Shown here piece after piece: positions 50,218 to 61,854 of a stretch of 64,000 nt of DNA. Below the pieces are notes generated by a model. It saw only the letters and a program-made list of their open reading frames with translations. It searched no databases and had not been told where the DNA came from. Source of the DNA: Aldrovandia affinis. Taxonomy: Eukaryota > Chordata > Actinopteri > Notacanthiformes > Halosauridae. The position numbers were made by a program, and so were the translations under genes. The first letter of the stretch is position 1; each line of letters begins with the position of its first letter. Location: assembly GCA_029706075.1 (NCBI GenBank), contig JAINUG010000228.1, positions 1,054,001 through 1,118,000 of the forward strand. Direction: 5' to 3'.

Positions 50218-52034
50218 GCCAAGGTGAAGCAGGATGAGAAATGAATCACCACGGCGACATTGATAAAATGCTATCTGTGCACAACATCAGAAATGAAGAG
50301 CAAAAACCCACCACCTTTTCAGAAGAACCACGGGGGTTGCATTTCACAGCCTAAAACTATTATTATGGAGCTCTGCTGTGGACAGTTGCCTTCGTAAGAG
50401 AACCAAAATCACCTCCCCCACATCTACTGTTCTCATTACTTTGCCATTACACTACACCTATTACTTTCCTGTCTATAGATGAGAAAATCGCTTGTTATAG
50501 CGCCGATTGAATTTGACAGATTTTGATTTTGTAATTTTGTTGCCTGAGTAGAATTAGAGCTAGAATTAGCTGGCTACTACTCTCTAATAGTTTGCATAAA
50601 ACCACACATGTAACGTCGTTGCTAGCTGATTGGTTATGCTGTTTCTGGACATGTTTTGAATTGATTGAGGCTAATCATTCAAATAGTGAATTTGCGAACT
50701 CTATCGGCCATTAACGTCCATAACATTACCTGCCAAATACTAGCTAGCTGGTTGTCCTATACTTACATTGCTGGGTAGCTACTCCACCAGTGGTTTCTAA
50801 TAGCTAGCTAATGTTGGGCATTTCCCTGTATATGGATGTACTTGGCTAGCTAGGTAGGTAGTTATTCTACCAGCTTTGCTGCTTGGACCCGTAATAATAA
50901 TCAGAACAAAAACAATTGCTGTTTGGATCCCTAATTATATACCAGGTAATTTAGAAGGTGCTTTATATTATTCAGGTTGTGCTCATCAATTTGCGCTCAG
51001 CCATTGTAAACTACATAGCTCACGTTCCAAGTTTGCATTATGGAAAAAACATACATTTTACTACTTCCCAGTTACTTCCTGTACTTCCCAATCTCCCTCA
51101 TTTTCGTGGCCTAAACCACTCACCGCCTCTCTCTTCCAAAACCTCCCCAAAGAAGCCTTGAAAAAGGTTTTGTTAATGCGGCTGCACACCTCTGAAATAA
51201 TTAGCACAAAACAGCCGCCAGCTTTTCAATGTTTGTTAGGGCAAACATTTACCTTGCAATTAACTGTGCTGGCAAGAAATGTATTTCTATTAAAAAATAA
51301 TAATCGACCAGAAATCTTTTTTTTTTTTTTAATTTTTTTTTTAAACGTCCTGTATCCCGCATAGTCTCACCTTGCATCCAACGCTAGCGGCCTTTAATTA
51401 GGATAAACTGCCATGCTACGCTTTCATTTCATGCTGACTGATATCCTTTATGAAGGGCCAATAGGGCATGGTAATGATTAAAATAGGGCATCGCAAGGAA
51501 ATTATGGCTGCTCTACACTATTTCGACATGAAAGCCTGTTCTCTGTCAAGTTTGGACAGTTGAACCACGACCATGCCCACACCTTCAGACATGCCGGATC
51601 CCATGATGTCTCGCACCTTTCCTGAACTGATAAACGTGGGTAAGGAAGGGCGCTTTGGGAAAAATCGATCTGGTCTCAATGGAAATCAGCACAGTTTACA
51701 TTCTATTACCAACATGTGAGGAATGTAATCACACCTAGCTGTAGAAAAGGTTTGTACACTTGTACATTGAAAATGATATGCTCAGCATGGCATGTTTTTT
51801 TTCCCTTATTAGGTGTTTGCCGGTTTGATTTATTCAAGGTAGATTTTGAGACTGGCTCCCATTCAAAACCACAAACTTCTACAATCAATATCTTAGCTGT
51901 TCCATCGCCTATTTGGCTGAAGTTTACTCAGATAGCCCTGCACAATATATTCCTCAACTCTCAAACCGATCTGTTCAGCTGTTTTCTTGAACCAAACCCC
52001 CGGTAAAATTAGCATTTAACATTTAAAATTGTTT
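49139..52034. other. Non-coding stretch, probable intron
   Basis: No gene recognised despite frames of 146 and 162 codons. It contains (GA)13 at 50190-50216, GCTAGCTA-rich clusters at 50570-50870 and T-runs near 51318-51345. Confidence 0.45.
50190..50216. repeat. (GA)n microsatellite
   Basis: About 13 GA units. Confidence 0.95.
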
Positions 52035-52347
52035 TTCTTTTATTAATTTTGTTTCAGATTTTTCAGATTTTCTCCCCAATTTGGTTGCCAGTCATACCCT
52101 CTATTTATTTCAATTCACCCTCCCCCACGAGTCCCCCGCTACCCATTCTCCAGTTTGAGCCAATTTCCAGAAGATCCACCGCCTCCCAGACGGAAACTGC
52201 CCACCTACTCTTTTACAGGGATGCCCTTCCGCTCCTCAACGAACTTGTGCCAGCGCACCCTCCCACCTCCCCCTAGGGCGGACAGCCAAATGCTGCCCCC
52301 GATCGGGGCTAACGGCCAGGGCCAGGCTGGCACAGACGGGTTTCATT
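52035..52347 (-). mobile_element. tRNA-derived SINE, head-truncated
   Basis: In minus orientation it starts AAACCCGTCTGTGCCAGCC at the box B end, and ends with GGCAACCAAATTGGGGAGAA followed by an A-rich tail. It matches 53680-54118 over the body but lacks the tRNA head. Confidence 0.75.
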
Positions 52348-53116
52348 AGCAACATTTTTGAAGACAATTTTTTTGTCAAGGCTACCTAAATATTAACAAC
52401 ACTAGCAAAAAAATATATTATGCATACAAATGCTTGTATGGATGTCCTACATCAACCTTTGGGTGACTCAACTGTACGTGCATAATTGACCAGATGCACG
52501 CGCCCATTGACTTGAATGGTGGGGGGGGTTCTTTCACTACACACAGCAGTCATCTTTAAAAGTGATAGCTAGTTTTCTAGCTATTAATGTTAGTTTGCTT
52601 TCCAAGAACGCACCTGCTAATCATCATTTAGTGTTTCATCTAAATTTCAGTGCCTGCCTTTATTCAAAACAACTTGTCCTCTTTCCATTTTAATCCGAAT
52701 GTCGACATTACAGGCAGGGCCAGACGCTGATTTTGAAATGTGGTTGCCCGATCGTAACCCAAATGGCCAAGATGGTAGCCCGAAAGCTCTCATCACCACG
52801 GTAGAGGGGAGTGTCGTACAGCTTTACATCAATGAATGAACCAAATGTGAATGTGAAATCGAACCTTGCCTTTTTTTTGTAATCAGTCACAATACAAGAA
52901 AACCCATTTTAAATCAGAGATGTTATTGAAATGGTCTCAATCATTAACACCATGTGACAGAGAACATCCACGGATCAACTCAATGCGGTGGTAGGTAGGT
53001 AGCACCGGTGTCCGTTAGTTAATCATGTTCATGGTAATCAATGTTTGTTTTGTCGGGTTGTTTGAGTTTGAACAAAGTGTGGTGAACAAAGCATGGGTAG
53101 GTTTAACTTTTAACCT
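52348..53116. other. Non-coding stretch, probable intron
   Basis: Nothing recognised apart from a G-run near 52520. Confidence 0.45.
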
Positions 53117-53120
53117 TTAA

Positions 53121-53660
53121 CCCTTAGGAGTCGCCGATCACGCCGGAGTGATCAAATCAGTAACTGGTTCAAGATGTTGTAGCTTTAAAACGAAGTCACT
53201 TTGAGCATTGCCATCAACTTCACTCAAAAGTGCTGGCTTGAAACCCCATGCTAGTTTTTTGAATGACGTTGAAAGACCAAGTAAAAACGGAGATATTATC
53301 ATTTTTATTTGATATAAAAATTATATTTACGCGTGCGTAAAAGTGCATACAATATGTGAGGCAGGCGTCGCATTTGTTTGAATATCTTCTGCATTTTTTG
53401 TCATATTATGAAACTGAAAAAATACCTAGCTAGTTTTGGAGTTGGAGTTGGAGTTTTTGTGGAGGAGAAATTAGGCAAGTTGAGCCTCGTGTGAGGCGAA
53501 TGCTAAATGTACCACAAACCTTGCTTTTGTACGTCGAGGATGACGAACTTGAAGAAATTATTGGGAAGGAGTCTGACATCGAGAGTGATGCTGACGACGA
53601 AATTGACAACCCGTCTTTTGTCCTCGACAACGAGACAAAATAGCCCAAGACCTCTAAGGG
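53121..53660. mobile_element. piggyBac MITE keeping an acidic first exon
   Basis: TTAA lies at 53117-53120 and 53661-53664. The ends CCCTTAGGAGTCGCC and the inverse of CCCTTAGAGGTCTTGG are alike. 540 bp. The right half on the plus strand (about 53500-53643) reads VPQTLLLYVEDDELEEIIGK and then ESDIESDADDEIDNPSF up to a TAG. This resembles the acidic N-terminal segment of piggyBac transposases. No DDD catalytic core. Confidence 0.85.
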
Positions 53661-53679
53661 TTAACTTTCACGTAAAACA

Positions 53680-54118
53680 GTTTTTCATTTTCTTTAAATA
53701 ATTTTGTTTCTGATTTTCCCCCATTTTTATGCCCAATTTGGAAGGCAATTATACCCTCCATTTATTTTGATTAACCCCCACGAACTCGCTGCCCGTCTTT
53801 ACGGGGCAAGGTACTCTCCGGGGCCAGCGATGACCTGCCTCCTGTGAGACGGAAATCACCGACTCCCTTTCTGGAGACACCCTTACGTGCTTCACGGTGA
53901 GTTCGTACCGACCACCCTCCCCCCTCCCTCAGGAGGGGACAGCTAAATGCCGCTTACGACCGAGATTAACGGCCAGGGCCAGTCTGGCAGAGACGGGTTT
54001 CGAACCATGTCCCTGATAGACAGCTTGCACTCGTACAGGACCAGCCAAATACGGCTGTATGTCCTAAATGCTCTGTATGTCCTAAATGCTCTAGACCGCT
54101 ACGCTATCTGCCAGCCCT
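53680..54118 (-). mobile_element. tRNA-derived SINE, longest copy
   Basis: Minus strand: GGGCTGGCAGATAGCGTAGC and CGGTCTAGAGC (box A region), then GTACGAGTGCAAGC and GGTTCGAAACCC (box B). A body of about 270 bp follows, with CGGCATTTAGCTGTCC and GAGACGG-complement motifs, then an A-rich tail. A 17-bp unit (AGCATTTAGGACATACA) is duplicated in the head. Copies occur at 52035, 58972 and 35380. I do not recognise a published family name. Confidence 0.82.
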
Positions 54119-57089
54119 AAAACATAGTTTTTTGGATTTAATTGTTTTACATACTATAGAAGGCAAGCAATGCCAACTGGCAAATCAAGCAGCCCCTGGA
54201 GCCCAGCAGGGCCCACAGCATCCAAACCTGACCAGCCCAAGTATTGAATCCTGGATTACCATATTGTGCCTTCCATGCGTCACAAATAATCTCATAAAAT
54301 CCCTAATGCCATAAAATTAGATATTTTATAACAGGTTATAGTGTTATAATAAGTCTGGTGTGCGCAGGACCCAAGATTCTTTATTGCGTTAATAATCAGT
54401 GCCCCACACACTGTAAATTGGGTCTTGTAAAAAAGATTATGGGCAGAAGAAAAGAGGTTTACAATTTGCAATGGATCTTGTGTCAACCTCTGTGTATAAT
54501 TATAACAGAGATCATTATAATAGGCACATTTCATTTTATTACAATTCCTTCCAGGAATTTCTTTATGAGTTCAGTTTCTTTAAGGCTGAGGAATGAAATA
54601 GTTTCCCCCCCATTTTAAAGGATATTACAGAAAAATTATGAAGCATTAAGGAGCATTTGAGGTTTTAAAAAAAGTGTTAAAAATAAGGATTAGTCCAAAT
54701 CACAAGAGAAAGCCATCTTAACATACGATTGGTTATGCCTCAGAAATGTGTTTTTAGGTGCCCCAAATTCACTAGATGACAATGCCCTCAGATAAAGTAA
54801 GCTTCTAAACACATTGGATTCCATTAGTGGAAATTGCTGATAAGCTACCAAACCTGAGAATTTCCAAAAATTGGCCCTGGCACAGACTTTGCCTAAAGAC
54901 ATGAATAACAGAATTCATACTGCATGCACACATGCTGCCTGTTACTCAAAACCTGACCATCAACAGCCTGCGCAAATCAAGAGGGTGCACCCATATTTGT
55001 AATCCAAGATCAGTCTGTGCTGTTCCCTCTGGATTGGATACCCCCTCTCTGTGTCTGCCCTCACTGCATTTTATTACCTGTCTGGCAACCTAAAATGAGA
55101 ATCTCACGGTCTCCCCTTGAAAAAAAAAAAAAAAAGAACAACACTGAAAGAAAAGCAAACCAAATAGATTTAGGGGGGTTCAATGAGCCACAACTTCAAA
55201 GGGACACAGTGATTTGGTAAACCTGACTAATCCCAATGGCGAGAAGGCCAGCAGCAGACATTGACCTCAGAGTTTTTAGTTGTCTAGTACGTCTCCTTCC
55301 CTTTCAAAACGGCAGGCTCCTTCTCAATGCACTGAGAAAGGCATCGAAGTGACTGCATGCAGGGATATGCGGTGGGCATCTGGAGGCCCTCACTGATTAC
55401 ACCGCATCCACTGTCGCAATCTATAAATATACATCTATATTTTAATATGACTCCAGACAATCGTACAATTCTCAATGTGACAGAGTCACACACTAAGTGT
55501 GCCTCAATAAAGAATCATCCGTCCACTCAGTCTGTCATTTCATTCATAAATCCACAGCAACGTTGCAATAATACAGCCAATCCCCGACTGTATGCTACTG
55601 TTGTGGCATTACGCACTTAATCAGAGCAGGCACATGACAGGGGTAAATTCAAGACAGGGATTGTGGGATTGTGTACGATACAATAAAAGTATGCAATTAT
55701 CAGATGTGCAATTATCAGGAGCAAAATTATAGACAATTCTGGAAAGGTTGCACTGTCATATAACTCTGAAAGCAAAAACTCTGTGTTGTGTTGTAATGTA
55801 GCTTCACCCTACCTGTCAATCAGTGGCGACTGGTGGGGTCCACAACAGGTGAAGTTGAGGCCCGGGGGGGAAGGGGGTTCTGATCTGACCTTGACCTCCT
55901 CTGCTGTTCTGGTGATATGGTTGCTCACTGCCCCTACTGCCCTTATGTTATGATGATGATGATGATGAAGAACTCACTGCCCCTGATGCTGCCTGCCTGC
56001 CTCACTACTGCAAAATACAGGGATTATCCTCATATTAAAAGCCTGACATAATATAATTTAAGACAATCCTACCATCTTCATTCAATAACAAAGTAGCACT
56101 TCTTTTCATCAAATTAGTACTTTGATGAAACATTAGAAACAAATAAAGAGATAAATTGGCAGTTTATTAAAGACTTGGAACACAGGTAATGCAAATGTTA
56201 TTCAACATAAGAGTAAATACATTTTGGTGCACTTAGTGCAAGGGTTTTTCTCCGACTTCACAATCCTCAAAGTCAAGCAGTTAGCTAGCTAGCTAACATT
56301 AGCCTAGTTCAATTGAAACATGCAAGATGAGAATAATTATTTGCTAGATAACGTTAACTAGTAGCTAACTTTAGCTTGAATAAAATCTTTTCCAATCGCT
56401 CCAGAGGAAAGTGGCGGTGTACATGTCATGACTGACCTTATACTATGGTAGCATAATAACAATCATTTTAATTTTCTAAAATGTTGAACAGTACATCTTA
56501 TATATTTTTCCTACATAATCACTAGTGACATCTATCAATCAACTCAATTCTAATTATGACACCATATAACCAAAACACACAATAACAATTAGCTCAAAGA
56601 ATTTCTAGAAACTCTGACAAGAAGTTCTATGTCATAACTCAAATTCTCTCTGATTCTACAGATCTTTATTCATAACAAATTCTATACAATTCCTTGAAGT
56701 GGCAGGAAAAAAATTGGAACACCAATAATAGTATATGTACAGTATGTTTTCTGATAACTTGACTCCACTCAATTTGCTAAAATATACTTAAACTTAGTCA
56801 ATTTTTCTCCCATATCACATCCCATCATTCTCACACAAATTATTTACTAATGGATATTTGAATAAATTCAAAATAATATTCTAGAGGAAAAGAGATGACT
56901 TTTTGTTATAAGCTGGCCCCAAGAGACTGCACCAAAACATGCTTGATTGATGCTTTACTGTACTGAAGTATTTACAGATCGAGTCAAGCAGCTGGTCATT
57001 GATTCATTCTGGATTTGTTACACTTATGCATTGAGGGTTTAGCTGTACAGAATGCCTTTTTGTTTAAACTTCTGTATCACACTTCAGAA
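54119..57089. other. Non-coding stretch, probable intron
   Basis: No gene recognised. An A-run lies near 55121-55136, a G-run at 55863-55870, (GAT)n near 55950-55968, and a GCTAGCTA cluster near 56280-56370. Confidence 0.45.
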
Positions 57090-57340
57090 AATCAAAACTA
57101 ACCTTTTCCCTACTTCCACCAGTGAATTCTGTACATCTATCCAATTGTCATCACCACTGCCTACATGTCTAATACTGCTTTTTGTATATGTATACTTGTT
57201 TAAACTTCCTCAAAAATAAAACTAACCTTTTCCTTCCCGGTATTACAGGTATGGTATGTAGCTGCCAACAATGATATATATCGCTGTATTACTGCACTAA
57301 TCTCCTGCTGCACATTTTAAAATGTAAAATGTAATGACCC
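57090..57340 (+). mobile_element. L2-clade LINE 3' end, second copy
   Basis: AACCTTTTCCTTCCCGGT, ATTACAGGTATGG and ATCGCTGTATTACTGCAC match 48950-49030. The stem-loop part is lost and it ends in AAAATGTAAAATGTAATG tail repeats. The left boundary is approximate. Confidence 0.7.
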
Positions 57341-57368
57341 AAATAGGGGGGGGGGGCTGACAATGTAT

Positions 57369-57419
57369 ATAATAATAATAATGATAATGATAATAATAAT
57401 AATGATAATAATAATAATA
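57369..57419. repeat. (AAT)n microsatellite with ATG interruptions
   Basis: About 17 trinucleotide units of AAT/GAT. Confidence 0.92.
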
Positions 57420-58971
57420 CATTTGTTGCCAGTACTGTGGAGTCCTTTCCAAGTGCCGTCTGCAAAGTTGTACCCTGCAGGCTTGATGTAAAGGCGGCAA
57501 AAAAATACAGCCACCAAATTAATCTGGAATGCATGTATAAATTACTGCCATATTTCACCTTTCCACACCTGCAAAACTGCTTTTAAGAACAAATAAAAGG
57601 TGATAATTAAAATGCATCAAAGAAACACTCCTGTAGTTTTAGAGCATCTCTTTCCCACTTAATCTGAAGTGCAAATTCAATGTCAGCCTGAAACCTGGTG
57701 CATCAAGCTTCACAAGAAAAAGACAAAAAGAGGCAAGGTAGCACAGTCTTGGTCACATATCATCAGTGCTTCTTGTGAGAACAGAAACACTAATTTGACC
57801 TCCCCTGTTGTATGCTAGACCTACATATACAGTGTCACCTGCAGAAATAAGCTTAGCTGAGGTGAACAGGAAGGGGGTGTGGTTGCAAGATTGAAGTTAG
57901 CTAGGAAAATAAAAGTGATTATAAGCAGATGTAGACAGTAAGGACTGTGTTAAAGTCAGAAAAATGGTCATATGTATGGGATGTAGTGTTCTTTAGTGAA
58001 TAATTTTATATTTTTCATTTTTTACACTTCAATTTTTTTAATTATGGATATGGTGAGCACTCTCCTTATATTGGCCATAATTGTGATCCACCTTAATTCC
58101 TACCGTGTCATTGTGAGTTTTCTGGTTGGTGAGGTAGCCTATTTCTCTTCCAGTGTTCATAAAGGTCAGAACTGGGGAACTGCCTCCAGACTATGCTATT
58201 TGTCATCTGTGACAACTACATGTACAGTAGTGACACTGTACACCTAGAGTCATGTTGTTGCTCATACGCTGCAATACATTATAGTAACAAATACAGCTGT
58301 TCTTGTTTGTTTGTGCTTCAACAGCCCAGAATAAATTGTGCTAGGTTCCAGTTGCACAGTTGTCCCACAAATCCATCCTGTTTTCCAGACCCCTCCTGCT
58401 GTTACCCTCCCGATTCAATTTGAGCACAATGTTCAGAGTTCTGTAGTGTATAACCATGCCATGTGCATCTCTTGTAGAAGCATAATGTAGCAGAATCAGA
58501 CCATGCCTACTTCAACCCGATGCAGACAGCCAGCTAAACAGTGATCACTACTACTTCCATTGTTGATTGGCAAATCAGCATCAGATAATTTTCATAAAAA
58601 TGTCCTTCTTACATACAATAAGTGAAAGTCTACTGGGAATCCAGTGGCCACTTCTAAACTTGTCACCCACTTGTCAGTAAGCAATTAAGAGTTGAGTGGC
58701 GGCACACTGCATCTACCGGCAGGCCCAGGGGGTGGGCAAAGCATGTGCTTTCAAGCTGGGTTCAAGCGTTAAATTATGTTTCTGAAGGACTCTGCTAGTG
58801 AAGCAAGCCCAATATCCACCAAATTATATTTAACAGGTGATATTGATTCTGCTGTCGGTTTACACAGCCACAGGAGGGTTCTGGAGAATATTCCTCTCCC
58901 AGCACCATCACCAGCTCATATTTCCACTACTGTGGTAAATAACTACAGAGAAGGCATATGGAAAATGTTTT
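57420..58971. other. Non-coding stretch, probable intron
   Basis: Nothing recognised. Confidence 0.45.
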
Positions 58972-59190
58972 TTGTTTTTTTAATAAATTTATTTCAGATT
59001 TTTTCCCCAATTTGGTTGCCAATTAAACCCTCTATTTACTTCAATTCCCCACCCTCACGAGTCCGTCACCCGTCCTCCGGGATCGAGACATAAATTCCTG
59101 GTTGAGTGTTCCCAGCCTCTTCGGGCTGAGACAGGAAATCTTCCATGGACTCCTTAACCTTCTCCTCCGCCAGGCCTTGAAAATGTTTTT
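58972..59190 (-). mobile_element. tRNA-derived SINE, tail half
   Basis: Shares the A-rich tail, GGCAACCAAATTGGGGAAAA and the adjacent body with 52035-52347 and 53680-54118. The head is missing. Confidence 0.7.
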
Positions 59191-60905
59191 TTAATGGAGT
59201 TTAACTCTTTGCCGGCTCTTTAGATTTATTTCCCCTCTTATTAAAAAGACAAAGGGTCCCTTAAATACCATGATATTACACTACTGAAAAGTCTAAACAT
59301 TAAGAGATTGATTGATTTAATTTAATTTCATATACTGAAGATGGTCAAAGGTGGTAACCAAATCTAAATCCGTTATTGAGTCACTGGCAGAAAACAATGG
59401 CAATGACTGCAGTTTCAAGCCTGGGCTATGTCCTTAGCTGACTGTGGTGGGACACAAATGGCCTTGTCCTGCCAGGGATATGGTGGGTTTAAGTAGTCTC
59501 TGCAGGGTTCCTCAAGTTACCACCACAGACTACCAGATAAGATGAGCCTCCCTTCCATTCAGTACTTCTGATTCAGTACAGCAATTCTGTAGTTCTGCAT
59601 GGCCAGTAGTGGGCAAAACAGTCACAAAACAGGCTTTCAGGAGAGTGCACACTGCAGCTGCAGTGCTTCTTGCAAGCCAGCAGGTGGTACAGCGGTAACT
59701 CGAGAGGCACAATTGTTAAATCCAAATTTGGGAGTAAAAACGGTTCAATAAAATACATTTGACCTGATCTACTGCACTCATAGAGGAAAACGTAATTTTG
59801 GTGAACTGCATAGTGAACAACAGAGTTAAATGGTAAGTCATAAGGTGGCACTAGGTATACGGCAATAGGCATAAGCAGGGTTTACTCAGTCAATTCACTC
59901 TGGAGTCAAAAACCATTTAAATAAAATAGCAATGGTTGGGCTAGAAGAAAACAAATCTTTGACATAATAACAGTATAATATTATCAGCTAGTAAGCCATC
60001 GCAATGAGCAAGCCTTTAACAGTGACAATGGCAGGGGGGAGATACAAATGCTCTGTTTTTTACCTTTTTGTGAAAAATTTTCATGTAATACAAGACTCCT
60101 ACAATTTAACCCACAGTTACCTGGGAAATATAGGCAGCCATTCAATTATCATCTTGTTATAATTATTATAATCCAGAAACTACTTGCAAAGTTGCACAGG
60201 TAGGTTTATAATTATAGCATTTGCCTGTCATATAGCAATTGAAATATAAAAACGGAATTAAAATGGAATGTTATTAAAATAATTAAAGTACAATAATGTA
60301 CTTTAATGAAGTTAAAGAACAGTTTTTTCTTACTGTAACCAATTCTTCTGTTTTTTAAATGAAAGCAGATAAGTACTTATTTGATATGCCTGTAACAGTC
60401 TATAAATAGACGCGAAAAGGGAGAGTAACCTATTTCAGCCAATACAAACTACTGTCCAGGGGTCTTTATGACCTCTTGCAGGCAGGGAGCTGGGTTTTAG
60501 CTCATATCAGGGGCCCCTGTTTCCTGTGAGGAAAGTGGCAACGCAGGTGAAAAGCACAGTGGGCGTTACAACACTGAGGGACAGATATCCCAGGAGGACA
60601 TATACAAGCCTTAATGACATCAGAACGGCAGGGGTGACTTTTTACAATATCTTGATCTATCATTTTAATATGGATTTAAATTAGTGGGGAAATAAATCCC
60701 TCTGCTCCCCAACTGCCCCAGAGAACAATGGTAGGTCATCTACGAGCTATTATTTGGTTAGTTTGAAGCTTGATATTAATTTTTATGTCAGATTAGAATT
60801 CAAACATGGTCTCTCAATGGCTTGAGCTTGTTCTCACTTACATGCATGTGTAATTTCAGCTACAACAGAATCTAGTTCCATATAATTTGACAGTCATTCT
60901 GTGCA
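59191..60905. other. Non-coding stretch, probable intron
   Basis: Nothing recognised. Confidence 0.45.
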
Positions 60906-61130
60906 GGCGGCAGTGTAGTATAATGGTTAGGGAACTGGGCTTGTAACTCAGAGGTTGCTGGTTCAGTTCCCAGGTGGGGGCACTGCCATTGCACCCTTGA
61001 GCAAGGTACTTAACCTGAATTGCTTCCGTAAAAAGTTGTATAAATGGATTATATGTAAAGAAATGTAAACTGTGTAAGTCGCTCTGGATAAGAGCGTCTG
61101 CTAAATGCCTAAAATGTAATGTATGGTAAT
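60906..61130 (+). mobile_element. tRNA-derived SINE with L2-type GGATA tail
   Basis: The head holds GTAGTATAATGGTTAGGGAA (box A) and GGTTCAGTTCCCAGG (box B). After a ~100-bp body it carries GTCGCTCTGGATAAGAGCGT and CTGCTAAATGCC, a clean stem with a GGATA loop, and an AATGTAATGT-type tandem tail. RNA polymerase III would use the internal boxes. The loop is the known recognition feature of UnaL2-type reverse transcriptases, so an L2 LINE should mobilise it. Confidence 0.92.
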
Positions 61131-61749
61131 GTATGAACATCTATCTGAATGAACTGACTGGAAAAAAACCTGCTATGCAATCTTTTACAAGACAGTTGCA
61201 TTTAAAAAGGTTGAAAAATTCTTGACGCACACAGTCAACTTATAGACACTAGAGGGCATACAAGTACCAGATAAAAAATATCCCACATAATGATGACATG
61301 TAACGGTATCACAGCTTGCTGGTGTGATCAACATCTGGAAACACAGCCTGACTTCCAGAAGTATAGACAATAAAAGCTTATTTTTCTTCTTCTTGCAAAT
61401 ATTCAGCTTCCTGGCTCTGATTTTAAGCTTCAACACCACTTGAATAATCATAAGAGTCATCTAAATGTAGCAGACTCGAAGAGCTAGAAGAGTAATCTGA
61501 AAGCACCAGTGCCACTACCCTGTGCCTGGCACAATTTGTGCTCACTGAAACACTCATGCCAACCTGTGCCCGTGCTATGCCAGGTAGAGAAAACAAAAAC
61601 AAAACATTTCAGACACAAATCAAGTTTCAGAAATGTTACAAGCTGTGTGTCACAGAGCTTCTGGTTTTGTTGGAATGTTTATCACATCTTGGACTTCAAA
61701 AGGCTTACCCCTGAAAGCTCTTAAAAGAAAATGAAATCCACAAACTTAC
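61131..61749. other. Intron next to the MACROD-type exon
   Basis: In gene order this lies downstream of the exon; nothing else is recognised. Confidence 0.5.
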
Positions 61750-61854
61750 CAGCATTCACTATTGCATCAACCTCTAGGATGGTGATGTCACCTTTGTAAA
61801 GAGACACCTTGTCACTGAGAGGGTGCAAATCCTGTTCCTCCACTTCCTCTTTAC
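61750..61854 (-). CDS. macrod2: Internal exon of a Macro-domain ADP-ribosyl-hydrolase, probably MACROD2
   Basis: This 105-bp exon has an acceptor reading TTTGTGTTTCCAG and a donor reading GTAAGT. It starts with the last two bases of a split codon and ends one base into the next, giving 34 full codons. The protein reads KEEVEEQDLHPLSDKVSL, then YKGDITILEVDAIVNA. KVSLYxGDIT-LEVDAIVNA is the first strand and ADP-ribose-binding start of MACROD-type Macro domains, and the exon breaks after VNA, as I recall for the vertebrate genes. In these enzymes the next exon supplies the NxxLxGGGGVDGxIH loop; I did not find it in the window. The protein removes mono-ADP-ribose from acidic residues and hydrolyses O-acetyl-ADP-ribose, in nucleus and cytoplasm. 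The VSLY wording fits MACROD2 better than MACROD1, and huge flanking introns fit too; MACROD1 is not excluded. Confidence 0.85.

Noticed and set aside
50876-51364. 162-codon plus-strand frame
   Set aside because: No family resemblance; it ends in a poly-T-derived Phe-rich tail.
55826-56420. Possible hAT-like element starting CAGTGGCGACTGG
   Set aside because: No matching inverted end or 8-bp duplication could be found.
60906-60980. Possible functional tRNA gene
   Set aside because: Boxes A and B are present, but no cloverleaf with proper acceptor stem follows; the body and L2 tail show it is a SINE.
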